64,000 nucleotides of DNA from Steroidobacter agaridevorans (GCF_009932555.1 NZ_BLJO01000008.1:182644-246643), one strand, 5' to 3'. Positions 33,020 through 43,092 are shown, numbered from the stretch's first letter. Program-made: numbers and translations. The notes: generated by a model from the letters alone, not told the origin.

Positions 33020-35254
33020 ATGCAACTGCCACTTCGGTTCCGGCCGTCGCTACGACGTCTCACACCGGCGCTTTGTTTGCTCGCCGGCGTGCAGGCGGAC
33101 GCTGCCACCGATCCCCAGGAGCCGACCATCGATGAAGTGGTGGTGACGGCGCAGCGCCGCTCCGAGTCCATTCAGGATGTGCCGATCGCCATCACCGCCG
33201 TGGGTGAGCAAACGTTGCGCGATCAGAACGTCAATGGCATCGAGGATTACTTCGCGCTGACGCCGAACGTGAGCTTCCGCAGCAACGGCTCCCGCGATCG
33301 CAAGGACTTGAGCATGCGAGGCATCAGCAACCAGCTCAATCCTTACGCGAACGTGCGGCCGGCGACCTATGCGTTCTACATCGATGAATTCAATGTCGTC
33401 GCCGGCACCAGCAATCCGCAGATCGTCGATCTGGAACGAATCGAGGTATTGCGCGGCCCGCAGGGCACGTATTTCGGCCGTAACGCCGTGGGCGGTGCGA
33501 TCAACGTCATCACCAAGAAGCCCGACAACGAATGGTATGGCGAGATCGGCCTGGACTACAGCAGTTACGACACTCGCAGCGGCCACGGCGTCGTCAACAT
33601 TCCGGTTGTCGACGGCGTTTTTGCCATTCGCGCCTCAGGACAGATCGAGGAATCGGACGGTTGGATCGAGAACATCAATCCGGTCGGCGGCGGCAACGAC
33701 TACGACTATAAAACCGGCCGCGTGCAGGCGCGCCTGACGCCCAACGATCGTCTGACCTGGGACTTCTCGTATAGCTACAGCGATGAAGAAACCGGCATGC
33801 GAGTGGGCGTGCCGACTGGCTTCATCACGGCGACGTGGCGAGCCGTGTACTACGGAAATCAACCGGGCAACATCACCGACCCGGATGGTGTCGGCTTCTA
33901 TCCGGAGAACGATGACCGCGTGAATTTCAATCGCCCGCAGAGCGTGGGTAGCGAATACAAGTACTACAGCACGCGAGCCGTGTACGAGTTCGACACCATG
34001 GCGCTCACGGCGGTGGCGGGCAGGATCGAATCGGATCTATTCAACTACGGCGACGTGGACGGCGGCAGTCACGACTTCTATTACGAAGATCTGCTGTTGA
34101 ATCGCGAGTCGACCAGCGGCGAGCTGCGACTGCAGTCGCTGGGAACGAAGACGCTGGAGTGGAGCATCGGCGCGTCGATCGGCAAGGACGAGGGCACGAT
34201 GGATCAATCCACGTATCACGGTCGCGAGAGCCCGCAGCGCATGCCGGAAGGGACCGAAACGACCGGCGATGACTCGGTCGCGTCGTCGAAGTACTGGGCG
34301 GTGTTCGGTCAGGCGACGTGGCGGTTCGCGGATCATTGGCACATGGTGCTGGGCGGCCGCTACTCGTATGAGGAAATCGATACGTATGCGGTGACACGCT
34401 CCAACCTGGTGGTCACGGGCATCAACGATCGCACCGTCGACTTCGACGACTTCTCGCCGAGGTTCACGGTCGGCTGGGAGCCGGCGGCGAACGTGCTGGT
34501 GTACGCAACGGCGTCGCGAGGGTTCAAGTCGGGTGGCACTCAGAGCAGTAACAACATCAATCTGAGCAATGAGTTCAAACCGGAAATCCTGTGGAACTAC
34601 GAGGCCGGCCTGAAGCTCGACCTGCTGGATCGCCGGCTGCGACTGGATGGCACCTTGTTCTATATGGATTGGAAGGACGTGCAACAGGTCATCCGCTTCC
34701 AATACCTCGACAACGGCGCCATCCGCGCGGTGAGCGGCATTGCGAACGCGGCGAAGGCGAGAAGCTACGGCGCGGAGTTGAGCGCGGACGCGGCGGTGAC
34801 GGAGCGGTTCAAGCTGAGTGCGCAGCTGGGTTACTTGCGGGCGAACTACGAGGATTACCCCGCGGCGTTGATCGACGGCCAGGTGTTGGATTTATCAGGT
34901 AAGCCGCTCGTCGATGCGCCGAAGTGGACCGCGGGCATGCAGGGGCAGTACACGATGCCGATCTCTTCGACGTTCGACGCTTTCGCGAGAGCAGAGTGGA
35001 ATTATCGGGCCGAGACGCTCTCGAATCCCTATGTTTATCGCTATCACGTATGGCCGTTCATCGCGCCGAGCTATGACGTGACGAATCTTCGCGTGGGAGT
35101 GGAAGGTGAGAGGCTGAGAGTGGTGGCGTATGCGGAGAATGTGTTCGATGAGGATTACTTCTCGAATACGTACGAGAAGGCGTTCTATGGCGGCGTGCAG
35201 TTGGAGCCGTCGACACGGGTGTTTGGGGTGAGTCTGACGTACAAGTTTCAGTAG
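33020..35254 (+). CDS. TonB-dependent receptor
   Basis: The product has about 744 residues with a signal peptide (LRRLTPALCLLAGVQADAAT). The Ton box is TIDEVVVTAQRRSESIQDVPIAITA, with text broken here only by the reading frame's continuation. The plug has IEVLRGPQGTYFGRNAVGGAINVITKKP, and the barrel ends RVFGVSLTYKFQ. This plug pattern is typical of broad receptors in sphingomonads and related bacteria. GGGG six bases before ATG 33020 supports that start; ATG 33008 is possible. It follows nagE after a hairpin, so it may be a separate unit serving related substrates. The ligand is unknown. Confidence 0.85.
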   Translation: MQLPLRFRPSLRRLTPALCLLAGVQADAATDPQEPTIDEVVVTAQRRSESIQDVPIAITAVGEQTLRDQNVNGIEDYFALTPNVSFRSNGSRDRKDLSMRGISNQLNPYANVRPATYAFYIDEFNVVAGTSNPQIVDLERIEVLRGPQGTYFGRNAVGGAINVITKKPDNEWYGEIGLDYSSYDTRSGHGVVNIPVVDGVFAIRASGQIEESDGWIENINPVGGGNDYDYKTGRVQARLTPNDRLTWDFSYSYSDEETGMRVGVPTGFITATWRAVYYGNQPGNITDPDGVGFYPENDDRVNFNRPQSVGSEYKYYSTRAVYEFDTMALTAVAGRIESDLFNYGDVDGGSHDFYYEDLLLNRESTSGELRLQSLGTKTLEWSIGASIGKDEGTMDQSTYHGRESPQRMPEGTETTGDDSVASSKYWAVFGQATWRFADHWHMVLGGRYSYEEIDTYAVTRSNLVVTGINDRTVDFDDFSPRFTVGWEPAANVLVYATASRGFKSGGTQSSNNINLSNEFKPEILWNYEAGLKLDLLDRRLRLDGTLFYMDWKDVQQVIRFQYLDNGAIRAVSGIANAAKARSYGAELSADAAVTERFKLSAQLGYLRANYEDYPAALIDGQVLDLSGKPLVDAPKWTAGMQGQYTMPISSTFDAFARAEWNYRAETLSNPYVYRYHVWPFIAPSYDVTNLRVGVEGERLRVVAYAENVFDEDYFSNTYEKAFYGGVQLEPSTRVFGVSLTYKFQ

Positions 35255-35279
35255 TTCGATCCAGCACTCCCGAGGCCTG

Positions 35280-35316
35280 AGGCCGGTGGTCCTTCGTTGG
35301 GCTGCCGGCCTTTTTT
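35280..35316 (+). terminator. Rho-independent terminator after TonB receptor
   Basis: AGGCCGG (35280-35286) pairs with CCGGCCT (35305-35311) and runs directly into six T residues (35311-35316). It follows the receptor stop by about 26 bp. Confidence 0.8.
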
Positions 35317-35363
35317 AATGATCCTGCCCGATTCGCTGTATTCGCTTGGCACGAAGAAAGAAC

Positions 35364-36002
35364 TTACCTGGCATCGTGAGAGCTGGGATTCGACTGGACG
35401 GGCATGATCATGTAGCCGTGAGGCCCTTGATACGCAATGAATGGCAGTCCCGACGTGCCATTCGCTCCGATGTCTTCGTTCGTCAGATTTGGTGCATAGA
35501 ACATCACATGCGGGGGGAAGGAGGAAACGGCGTCGGTTGCCGGATTCACATTGCGAATGTCACCAGAAAGCATGTACGCGACGCCAGGACGTCGAGGCGA
35601 CACGAACCTGCCGTTCGCAAAACCGGCCCGCAGGTCCGCGGCGATTTCGGAGAGGGACTTGCCCTGCATCATCAGTTCGCCCACTCGCAGGATCTTCGGC
35701 AGGATCGTTGCGGTTCCTTCTTCGTCGAAGCAGGTCGGCTTCAGCGCTTTGGGATGATCGCGGTTCACGATGCATGTGAATTTGTTCGTGCTTCGGCGCG
35801 TCTGCTTGTATCCCGAGGGCGTGAGCACATACACACCGGCACCCTCGCGCAGGTGCTCCGGCGCGGCCGAGAGCGCCATCTCCGCTTCCCGCTGTTCTGT
35901 CGGCACCTCGGGGATATCGTTCAAAGCGGATTGAGCGACGGCCGAACCGGTCAGCAGCAGTAGTGAACTTGCCAGGATGATCCGCAAAGACAGTCGTGCC
36001 AT
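35364..36002 (-). CDS. Secreted hypothetical protein
   Basis: The 212-residue product starts MARLSLRIILASSLLLLTGSAVAQ, a clear Sec signal peptide, with AGAGG upstream. The mature part includes GVYVLTPSGYKQTRRSTNKFTC and a conserved-looking C-terminal GPHGYMIMPVQSN. Two cysteines (FTC and PTC) could form a disulfide. I do not recognise the family. It lies downstream of the NIPSNAP gene on the same strand with a 59-bp gap and may be co-transcribed. Confidence 0.65.
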   Translation of the reverse strand: MARLSLRIILASSLLLLTGSAVAQSALNDIPEVPTEQREAEMALSAAPEHLREGAGVYVLTPSGYKQTRRSTNKFTCIVNRDHPKALKPTCFDEEGTATILPKILRVGELMMQGKSLSEIAADLRAGFANGRFVSPRRPGVAYMLSGDIRNVNPATDAVSSFPPHVMFYAPNLTNEDIGANGTSGLPFIAYQGPHGYMIMPVQSNPSSHDAR

Positions 36003-36061
36003 GGACGAAACCTCTTGAGGGCGCGTGTAATGTGTGTGGTCCGTGCTCACGAACAGCGCAG

Positions 36062-36859
36062 TCAACCACCGAGAAGCGAGCGAGGCGTAGGTTGTAGCAG
36101 CAGAACGTCAGGTGCCGACTTCAACGTGCTCCGCAGTCTCGCGGCCACGTTGTTCCAACGCGCAGAGCTGCGCAGCGCAGTCATGCGGCTGTCGTAGTCG
36201 GCCCGGTCTGCAAACCGCGTGAACCAGACGAACACACAATCGGCTCGAATTGGCAGCGGCGGGTAATTGTTCGCAGCGGTCTCGGTGGCGTAGGTTGCTA
36301 AAACTGGAATGCCAGCTGCGTTGAGCTCTGGGACGGCAGCACGTTCGAAGAGCTCCACGAACGCGGAATCGACCGCTCGTTCGAATGAGTAGATATTCAC
36401 GACGATCAGAGCACGAGGTTCAGTGGTCGCGCCCTGCGGCGGCCGTGTTCCGGTGAGGGCTAAACCGGATTGCGGACGTGTTACACGAAGCAGCAGAACA
36501 TTGGAGGAGTCGATCATGGTTGCTGCTGCAGCTTTACCGTGCGCCTTCCACACCGGACCGGAATAGAAGCTGTTCAGTGCTTCAGCCCGCGAGGGCATAT
36601 CATTGAACGCCCGAAGCCACACGAAGCGGTCGGGTCGATCGAGGTCGCGGAAGGTTCCGACGATCTTCATGCCGACATCTTCCTGGCTCTCCACGAACTT
36701 CGCTTCGAACAGGTCGATCAGGACATCGCGCGCTGCCGGGCGGAGCGTGTATTGGCGCAGCTCGATGATTGGCCATTCCGGGGACGACTGAGCGGCAGCC
36801 GGTGGTCCGAATCCATAAATCAGCAACACAACGAGACTGGGAACCATCCGGCTGTTCAT
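36062..36859 (-). CDS. NIPSNAP-family secreted protein
   Basis: The 265-residue protein has a signal peptide (VPSLVVLLIYGFGPPAAAQ) and two ferredoxin-like NIPSNAP repeats. The first is ELRQYTLRPAARDVLIDLFEAKFV with FRDLDRPDRFVWLRAFNDM; the second is IVVNIYSFERAVDSAFVELFERAAVP with CVFVWFTRFADRADYDSRM. The biochemical function of bacterial NIPSNAP proteins is poorly known. It is divergent from the AraC regulator, which may control it. Confidence 0.82.
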   Translation of the reverse strand: MNSRMVPSLVVLLIYGFGPPAAAQSSPEWPIIELRQYTLRPAARDVLIDLFEAKFVESQEDVGMKIVGTFRDLDRPDRFVWLRAFNDMPSRAEALNSFYSGPVWKAHGKAAAATMIDSSNVLLLRVTRPQSGLALTGTRPPQGATTEPRALIVVNIYSFERAVDSAFVELFERAAVPELNAAGIPVLATYATETAANNYPPLPIRADCVFVWFTRFADRADYDSRMTALRSSARWNNVAARLRSTLKSAPDVLLLQPTPRSLLGG

Positions 36860-37010
36860 CTGGATCCGCCTCCGCTCGCGCTTGCTGTTTCTCCAGCGGA
36901 GTTTGATTCAAGCGCAGCCGCGCGTCTTGCATCGACCTTGCCTCCTTGTACCGCAGTGGCAGTCTGACTATTCTGCGAGCTACGCGCGGCATGACGCGGG
37001 CTTTGCGACG

Positions 37011-37829
37011 ATGACCACGACGTCCCTACCGTTGACACGCTTCCCCGCCGATCACGAGGTGATGCACCGTGCGTTGCGCGTGACCACGACCTGGCGCCCG
37101 GCCGGGCTGGCCGTACCGCGACACATGCACGATCTGACTAATTTGGCCTTTTGCGTGGAAGGGCCGTTCGAAGAGACCTTTGGCACAAAGTGGCGGCAGG
37201 TGAGCAACAGGTCGCTATTGATCCGCCCCGGCGGCGAGCCGCACGCCAACAGGTACCCAGCGTGCGCACCCTCGCGCACGCTGATCATCGAATTTCTCCC
37301 GCACGCGCTGGACGAAATTCGATGCGAGACCCGCGTCCTGGACACACCGAGTCACCTGGAATCGCCACGCTTCGCCGTGCTCGCTCGGCGGCTCGATTTC
37401 GAATCTCGCAACCCTGATAGTGTTTCGCTCCTCGCCATCGAGGCGCACGTGTACGAGCTCATCGTCTCGATAACGCGAGGCACACTGATGCGCAATGGCG
37501 GCGAACCGCTGTGGCTCGGCCGTGTTCGCGAGTACCTTCATTCCAGGTTCACACAAACGATCAGCCTGTCGGATCTTGCCGGCATCGCTGGCGTGCATCC
37601 GTCGCACCTCGCCAAAGCGTTTCGACGTGCTTACGGCGCTACGATCGGCGAATACATCCGACAGCTCCGCGTTGAGTACGCTGCGACATTACTGAAACAG
37701 CGGCGGCTATCGCTCCTCGAGATAGCCTTGGCCTGCGGCTTTCATGACCAGAGCCATTTCACACGGGTGTTCGCAAATGCCTTCGGGGTCTCTCCAGGCC
37801 GGTATGCATCTTGCGTGGGCTGCCGTTAG
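37011..37829 (+). CDS. AraC-family transcriptional regulator
   Basis: The protein has 272 residues. The N-terminal half is a cupin-like sensor (WRPAGLAVPRHMHDLTNLAFCVEGPFEETFG; LIRPGGEPHANRYPA). The C-terminal half has two AraC helix-turn-helices (TISLSDLAGIAGVHPSHLAKAFRRAYG; LSLLEIALACGFHDQSHFTRVFANAFGVSPGRYA). The ATG at 37011 gives a normal family length; the frame is open further upstream over the divergent promoter. The nearby NIPSNAP gene and the SLC6 transporter are candidate targets. Confidence 0.85.
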   Translation: MTTTSLPLTRFPADHEVMHRALRVTTTWRPAGLAVPRHMHDLTNLAFCVEGPFEETFGTKWRQVSNRSLLIRPGGEPHANRYPACAPSRTLIIEFLPHALDEIRCETRVLDTPSHLESPRFAVLARRLDFESRNPDSVSLLAIEAHVYELIVSITRGTLMRNGGEPLWLGRVREYLHSRFTQTISLSDLAGIAGVHPSHLAKAFRRAYGATIGEYIRQLRVEYAATLLKQRRLSLLEIALACGFHDQSHFTRVFANAFGVSPGRYASCVGCR

Positions 37830-37854
37830 ATCGGTGGGGGGAAGGGCTTTTTTC

Positions 37855-39216
37855 TCAAACCACCGAGTAAAAGATCACGAGTATCGCCACCGGCACCAAA
37901 TACCTCGTCGCGGCGTACCACAGCTTGAAGCAAACACCATCGCCCAATCCAAGCTCATCTCGCACGGCACTCCGGGACAAAGCCCACCCCGCGATCAGCG
38001 CGACCATCAACCCTCCGAGCGGCATCATCAGATTCGACGTGAGGTAGTCGAGCAGCTCGAACGGTGTACGCGTCGATTCAATTCCCAGCCACCGAAGCGG
38101 ATGCACGTCGCTCCAATGATTGAACGACAGCACGGTGACGAATCCCATCAGCCAGATGACGAGCCCAGTGGAATACGCCAGCGCAGGGCGCGACCAGCTC
38201 GTGTATTCCTCGAGCGCCGCAACGATCGGCTCTTGAATCACAATCGTCGCAGTGAGTGCCGCGAACGACAGTAGCAGGAACAGCAGCGTTCCGAAGATCT
38301 GCCCATACGGCATCTGCCCAAATGCCACGGGCAGCGTAACGAAGATCAGCCCCGGCCCTTGCGTCGGCTCCAGCCCATACGTGAACACCAGCGGAAAGAT
38401 CGACATGCCCGCGATCAGCGCCACAAGGCCCTGTGCCACGGCGACAGTGAACACAGCGCGAGTGATGGAATATTCTCGCTTCATGTACGCGCCCATCATC
38501 ATCATGACGCCCACGCCGATGCCCAGCGAGAAGAACGCCTGACCGAACGCTGTCACGACCACGCCGGCGGTCAGCTTGCTCCAGTCAACGCTGAATAAAA
38601 AGCGCGCAGCCTGCCCGAAGTCGGCGAAGACCGCCGAATAAACAAGGAGCAGAAACAGGATGACGAAGCGTAACGGTGTGAGCACTCCCGAGACGCGCTC
38701 GATACCCTTGTTGATCCCGCGCGCGATCACGACAGCCGTCGTCGCAATGATGATCCCCGAGAACAGCAGCATCCGCGTCGGACTGGACAGCATCTGCTCA
38801 AACGCCGACGCAGCGCCTGGGGAATCGATATCCTTGAAGCCGCCGCGCAGTCCGAAGACGAAGTAGTCGAGCATCCAGCCGCAGATCACGAAGTAGTAGC
38901 TCAGGATCAGAATCACACTTGCGGTCGCCAGCGCGCCGAAGGATTTCCAGAACGGTGCGATGCCATCTCGTGTGACCAGCACATGCATGGTGCCGACGAC
39001 GCTCTTGCCGCCGTGACGGCCGATCAGCATCTCGGCCATGAGCGCCGGGATCGCGATCAGGAACAACGCCAGAAAATACAGCGCCACGAACAATCCGCCG
39101 CCGTTCGCCCCCGCCAGATAGCTGAACTTCCAGACGTTGGCGATGCCCGCCTCGGTGCCGATGGCGATGATCAGGAACAGCAGATTCGAGGACCAGTGTC
39201 GCGCGCCCATGTTCAC
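37855..39216 (-). CDS. Sodium-dependent SLC6/NSS-family transporter
   Basis: The roughly 453-residue membrane protein has about eleven to twelve hydrophobic helices. The family's helix-1 motif is present (GTEAGIANVWKFSYLAGANGGGLFVALY), along with FFSLGIGVGVMMMMGAYM. Bacterial members such as LeuT and MhsT import amino acids with sodium. It lies between the AraC gene and the amidohydrolase of the catabolic group, so amino acid or amine uptake for that pathway is plausible. Confidence 0.88.
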   Translation of the reverse strand: MNMGARHWSSNLLFLIIAIGTEAGIANVWKFSYLAGANGGGLFVALYFLALFLIAIPALMAEMLIGRHGGKSVVGTMHVLVTRDGIAPFWKSFGALATASVILILSYYFVICGWMLDYFVFGLRGGFKDIDSPGAASAFEQMLSSPTRMLLFSGIIIATTAVVIARGINKGIERVSGVLTPLRFVILFLLLVYSAVFADFGQAARFLFSVDWSKLTAGVVVTAFGQAFFSLGIGVGVMMMMGAYMKREYSITRAVFTVAVAQGLVALIAGMSIFPLVFTYGLEPTQGPGLIFVTLPVAFGQMPYGQIFGTLLFLLLSFAALTATIVIQEPIVAALEEYTSWSRPALAYSTGLVIWLMGFVTVLSFNHWSDVHPLRWLGIESTRTPFELLDYLTSNLMMPLGGLMVALIAGWALSRSAVRDELGLGDGVCFKLWYAATRYLVPVAILVIFYSVV

Positions 39217-39387
39217 CCGCGGGTTTTGTCAGGCGATTTCGAGCTTGCAGCCGGCGTCGGGTGGGTTCAATGCAGGGGGCGCCGTCGCGTCGTTGCGCTC
39301 AATGCAACAAACTTCGGCCGGTGCGCAGATTGACCTGCGGTGGCGGCGGCTTCGATGATACGGTCACAACGATCCATGGAGACAACG

Positions 39388-40701
39388 ATGATGTGGCGCT
39401 CGACGCTGATGGCTGTGCTGTTGCTGAAGGCGTCGCTCGTACCTGGCGTGTCACTGGCCGTGCCCACTGCGGTTTTCACGCAGGCGGCGCCGCCGGCGGG
39501 AGCGATTGCCATCGTGGGTGCGTCCGTCGTCAATGTCGAAGACGGCTCGGTGATTCCCAATGCGGTCGTGCTCATCGAAGGCGATCGCATCAAGACCGTT
39601 GGCCCCGCGTCCACTGTGAATTTGCCGGCCGATGTGCACAAGATCCGCATGGACGGCAAATGGCTCGTGCCCGGTTTGTTGAACATGCACACCCACTTCG
39701 GCTTGAAGTTGCCCGGACCGGCGGGTGCGGCGCTCGAGAACGAGACGGAGATGCAACTCGTGCTGCGCATGGCGGAGAACGCGCGACAGTCATTGTATGC
39801 AGGCGTCACGACGGTCCGTCTGGTCGGCGAAGAGCATGGCAGTGATTTCGCGCTGAAAGCGGCCATCGACAACGGCACCGCGCTCGGCCCTCGTATTCAA
39901 TCTGCCGGCGAGATCATCGCGACCACAGGCGGACATGGCTTCCTCGAAGCCGACGGCGTCGCCGAGCTGTCCAAGGCGGTGCGCACGCAGATCAAGAACG
40001 GCGCGACGTGGATCAAAGTCGCGATCTCCGGCGGCATCTCCGATTCTCACGGCAGCATCGCCGCGTCGACCATGACGCACGATGAGATGAAGACCGTCAT
40101 CGAAGTCGCTCATCGAAACGGCGCGAAGGTCACAGCTCACAATGGCTCGCCGGTGGCGGCGGACGAGGCGCTCGAGCTCGGCATCGACTGCTTCGAGCAC
40201 GCGTATCACCTGACAGAGAAACAGCTGCGCACGATGAAGGCGAGGGGCGCGTGGCTCGTGCCCACTGCGGTCGTCACTGACGAAGGCGCGATGGAGTTCT
40301 TCCGCAAGATCGGCTCGCCGCCCTGGTATCTGGAGCGAGTGAAAAGCACGCGCGTCGATCATCTCAAGATGCTGCAAACCGCGGTGAAACTCGGCGTGAA
40401 CATTGCGCTGGGCACGGATCAATTTCCCTTCGAGCCCAACGCAGGCACGACCGCGACGGTGCGCGAGGCGGAGCTTTATGTAACCGCCGGCATGACACCG
40501 CTGCAGGCGCTGCAGGCGGCGACGCTCAAGCCGGCGACCATGCTCGAGATGGATAAAGAAGTGGGCTCGCTGAAGCCCGGTCATTACGCGGACATCATCG
40601 CTGTGAATGCGAATCCCGCGCAGGACATCGCCGCATTGCGGACCCTCAACTTCGTGATGAAGGGCGGCCAGGTGGTGCGTCACGACCAGCCGTTGCCGTG
40701 A
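39388..40701 (+). CDS. Secreted amidohydrolase-family protein
   Basis: The 437-residue protein has a signal peptide (MMWRSTLMAVLLLKASLVPGVSLA) and an amidohydrolase barrel with HTHFGL (metal His pair, about 108), IKVAISGG with the Lys, the His ligands in VTAHNGSP and FEHAYHLT, and the Asp in ALGTDQFPF. It looks like an Xaa-Pro dipeptidase or imidazolonepropionase-like hydrolase of periplasmic type. GGAG six bases before ATG 39388 supports the start. It heads the rightward catabolic group. Confidence 0.82.
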   Translation: MMWRSTLMAVLLLKASLVPGVSLAVPTAVFTQAAPPAGAIAIVGASVVNVEDGSVIPNAVVLIEGDRIKTVGPASTVNLPADVHKIRMDGKWLVPGLLNMHTHFGLKLPGPAGAALENETEMQLVLRMAENARQSLYAGVTTVRLVGEEHGSDFALKAAIDNGTALGPRIQSAGEIIATTGGHGFLEADGVAELSKAVRTQIKNGATWIKVAISGGISDSHGSIAASTMTHDEMKTVIEVAHRNGAKVTAHNGSPVAADEALELGIDCFEHAYHLTEKQLRTMKARGAWLVPTAVVTDEGAMEFFRKIGSPPWYLERVKSTRVDHLKMLQTAVKLGVNIALGTDQFPFEPNAGTTATVREAELYVTAGMTPLQALQAATLKPATMLEMDKEVGSLKPGHYADIIAVNANPAQDIAALRTLNFVMKGGQVVRHDQPLP

Positions 40702-40789
40702 ACGCAACGTAATGGCGCGCGTGGGACTATTGAACAGGCCTGGCATTCTTCTTAGCGTGTCAGGCGTCGAAGCTTAGAAGGTCTTGAGT

Positions 40790-41710
40790 ATGGACAGGCA
40801 TTCGGTCCAGTGGCGGGGATACATTCCGGCGATCACGACGCCGTTCACCGGCGACGGAGCGCTCGATCTCGACGCCCTGGACCGGCTGTTGGGCTGGCTG
40901 CATCAGGAAGGCATGCACGGCATCATCATCGGCGGCACGCAGGGCGAGTGGTTCACGATCAACCAGGCCGAGCGCAAGCAACTGATGCAGGCCGTCGGTC
41001 GCAAGTTGAGCGGCAAAATTCCTCTCATCGCTGGCTGCAGCGGCTACACCTCGCAGGAAGTTGCGGCCCACGCGAAGCTGGCCGCGGATCATGGTTTCAG
41101 CGGCATTCTGGTAACGCCGCCACCGTACATGGTGCCGACCGATCGTGAGATTCTCGCGTTCTATCGTGAAGTCAACGATCAGGTGTCGTTGCCAATCTGC
41201 GTATACAACTGGCCGCCCGGCACCAACGTCGATATGTCGCTGGATCTGTTGCAACAGATTGCCGAGCTGTCGAACGTGGTCGCGATCAAGAACTCGACCG
41301 CCGATCTGCGGCACTTCGTCGATGTGTTTTTCGCGCTCAAAGACAAAGTCCGCGTGTTCGGTGTGCCGATGAACGATCTGGGCATCCTGCTCGTGCAACA
41401 GGGCGCCGACGGCACGATGGGCGCGGGCGCGGTGCTCGGTCGCGAGCTGCCCGATTACTTCAACGCGATTTGGGATAACGACATCCCGCGCGCACGCCGG
41501 CTCGGCGATAGAAACGAAGTGCTGATGCGTGCGTGGTTCAACACCGATTACACGGGGCGCTTCGGCTCGGCGCAGGCCATCTTCAAGGCGGCGTTGAACG
41601 AGCTCGGGTTGCCGGGCGGATACCCGCGGCGCCCGCTACTGCCGCTCGAGCCCGAAGGCGTGCGAGTTGTGAGACAGACACTGGTTCAGCTGGGCAAGGT
41701 CAGCGCATAA
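40790..41710 (+). CDS. DapA-family aldolase/lyase (DHDPS-like)
   Basis: The 306-residue TIM-barrel protein has the DapA-family hallmarks: IPAITTPFTGDGALDLDAL, GGTQGEWFTINQAER, VYNWPPGTN with the catalytic Tyr near 136, and VVAIKNSTADL with the Schiff-base Lys near 164. The family includes dihydrodipicolinate synthase and many catabolic 2-oxo acid lyases, such as the hydroxyproline-pathway deaminase. Context favours a catabolic member. It precedes the cyclase-family gene by 14 bp. AAGG supports ATG 40790. Confidence 0.85.
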   Translation: MDRHSVQWRGYIPAITTPFTGDGALDLDALDRLLGWLHQEGMHGIIIGGTQGEWFTINQAERKQLMQAVGRKLSGKIPLIAGCSGYTSQEVAAHAKLAADHGFSGILVTPPPYMVPTDREILAFYREVNDQVSLPICVYNWPPGTNVDMSLDLLQQIAELSNVVAIKNSTADLRHFVDVFFALKDKVRVFGVPMNDLGILLVQQGADGTMGAGAVLGRELPDYFNAIWDNDIPRARRLGDRNEVLMRAWFNTDYTGRFGSAQAIFKAALNELGLPGGYPRRPLLPLEPEGVRVVRQTLVQLGKVSA

Positions 41711-41724
41711 GCAAGGAGTAAGCC

Positions 41725-42513
41725 ATGGCCGATCGTTCCGCGGTGCTCGCCGCTCTGGCTGCGGGCATTCTCGATGGAGGCATCAAGGTCATCGATCTGA
41801 CCGTGCCACTGGAACCGGCCACTCCGACGATTCAACTGCCGCCGCAGTTCGCTCCCTCCAAGCCGTTTTCGCTGGAAGAGATCTCCCGTTACGACGATCG
41901 CGGTCCGGCCTGGTATTGGAACAACATTGCCTGCGGCGAGCACACCGGCACGCATTTCGACGCGCCGATCCACTGGGTCACCGGCAAGGATTATCCGGAC
42001 AACGCCACTCACAACATTCCAGTGCAGAAGCTCATCGGTCCCGCGTGCGTGATCGATGTGAGCGATCGGGTGCGCGAGAATGTCGACTATCTCGTCACGA
42101 CCGATGTGATCGAAGCGTGGGAAGCGAAGCACGGCCGCATTCCAAAGAGCGCCTGGCTGTTGATTCGCACCGATTGGTCGAAGCGCGCGGGCGCCGAGAA
42201 GTTTTTGAACATCAAGGAAGACGGGCCGCATACGCCGGGCTTTCATCCCGACACGCTGCCGTTCCTCACCCAACAACGTGACATTCTCGGCGTGGGTGTC
42301 GAGACCGTCGGCACCGATGCGGGCCAGGCGGCCACGTTCAATCCCATGTTTCCGTGTCACACAATGATGCACGGGGCGAATCGTTTCGGCCTGGCGAGCT
42401 TGATGAATCTGGATCAGCTGCCGCCGACCGGCGCCATCGTGATCGCGCCGCCGTTGAAGATAGTCAACGGATCGGGCAGCCCTCTGCGAGTGCTCGCGCT
42501 CATCCCGGGGTAG
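41725..42513 (+). CDS. Cyclase-family hydrolase (kynurenine formamidase-like fold)
   Basis: The 262-residue protein has IKVIDLTVPLEPATPT and the metal-binding HTGTHFDAPIHW near 73, the signature of the PF04199 cyclase family. TDVIEAWE, SAWLLIRTDWSKR and a VGVETVGTDAG segment follow. Members hydrolyse formamide, amide or lactone bonds. It is tightly linked to the DapA-like gene upstream and the VOC gene 29 bp downstream. The substrate is unknown. Confidence 0.85.
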   Translation: MADRSAVLAALAAGILDGGIKVIDLTVPLEPATPTIQLPPQFAPSKPFSLEEISRYDDRGPAWYWNNIACGEHTGTHFDAPIHWVTGKDYPDNATHNIPVQKLIGPACVIDVSDRVRENVDYLVTTDVIEAWEAKHGRIPKSAWLLIRTDWSKRAGAEKFLNIKEDGPHTPGFHPDTLPFLTQQRDILGVGVETVGTDAGQAATFNPMFPCHTMMHGANRFGLASLMNLDQLPPTGAIVIAPPLKIVNGSGSPLRVLALIPG

Positions 42514-42542
42514 AAACAAACATCCGTCGTTGGAGTCCGCTC

Positions 42543-43022
42543 ATGGCCGCCCGACCTCGCTTTCTCGCCGTCGATCATGTGTCTCGCACGGTGCCCGACA
42601 TTCAAGCGGCCATCGCTTTTTACACGGATGCGTTCGGCGCCAGCGTGCTGTTTCAGATCGGGCCCATCGACGCGGCGGATATTCCAGCTGGGCCGGATGG
42701 CAAGGACTGGATGGAGACGCACGTCGGTGTGCAAGGCGCGAAGCTCACGCTGGCGATGCTGCAGCTCGCGCCGAACTTGAAAGTGCAGCTGGTCCAATAC
42801 GACAAGCCGAGCGATCGCAACCAGGTGATGCCGCGCAATTGCGATCTCGGCGGGCATCATGTCGCCTTGCTAGTTGAAGACGTTGACGCCGCGGCGTCGT
42901 GGTTGGCGCAGAAGGGCTGCAAGGTGCTCGAGACCATAGCGATGGACGCCGGTCCGCTGGCCGGCAAGAAGAACATCTACGTCGCCGACCCGTGGGGCCA
43001 CCAATTCGAACTCGTAGATTGA
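42543..43022 (+). CDS. VOC (glyoxalase/bleomycin-resistance fold) protein
   Basis: The 159-residue protein has two beta-alpha-beta-beta-beta units: AVDHVSRTVPDIQAAIAFYTDAFGASVLFQIGP at the start and GGHHVALLVEDVDAAASWLAQKGCKV in the second half. It ends IYVADPWGHQFELVD, a normal VOC C-terminus with metal-binding Glu. Possible activities include isomerase, lyase or dioxygenase. It lies in the catabolic operon between the cyclase-family and RidA genes. Confidence 0.82.
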   Translation: MAARPRFLAVDHVSRTVPDIQAAIAFYTDAFGASVLFQIGPIDAADIPAGPDGKDWMETHVGVQGAKLTLAMLQLAPNLKVQLVQYDKPSDRNQVMPRNCDLGGHHVALLVEDVDAAASWLAQKGCKVLETIAMDAGPLAGKKNIYVADPWGHQFELVD

Positions 43023-43092
43023 AGTTCGCCGCCTACGGCTGGCGAGTCTCAGCTATTTGTCCGGACCACTATTGACGAAACAGGACCACATC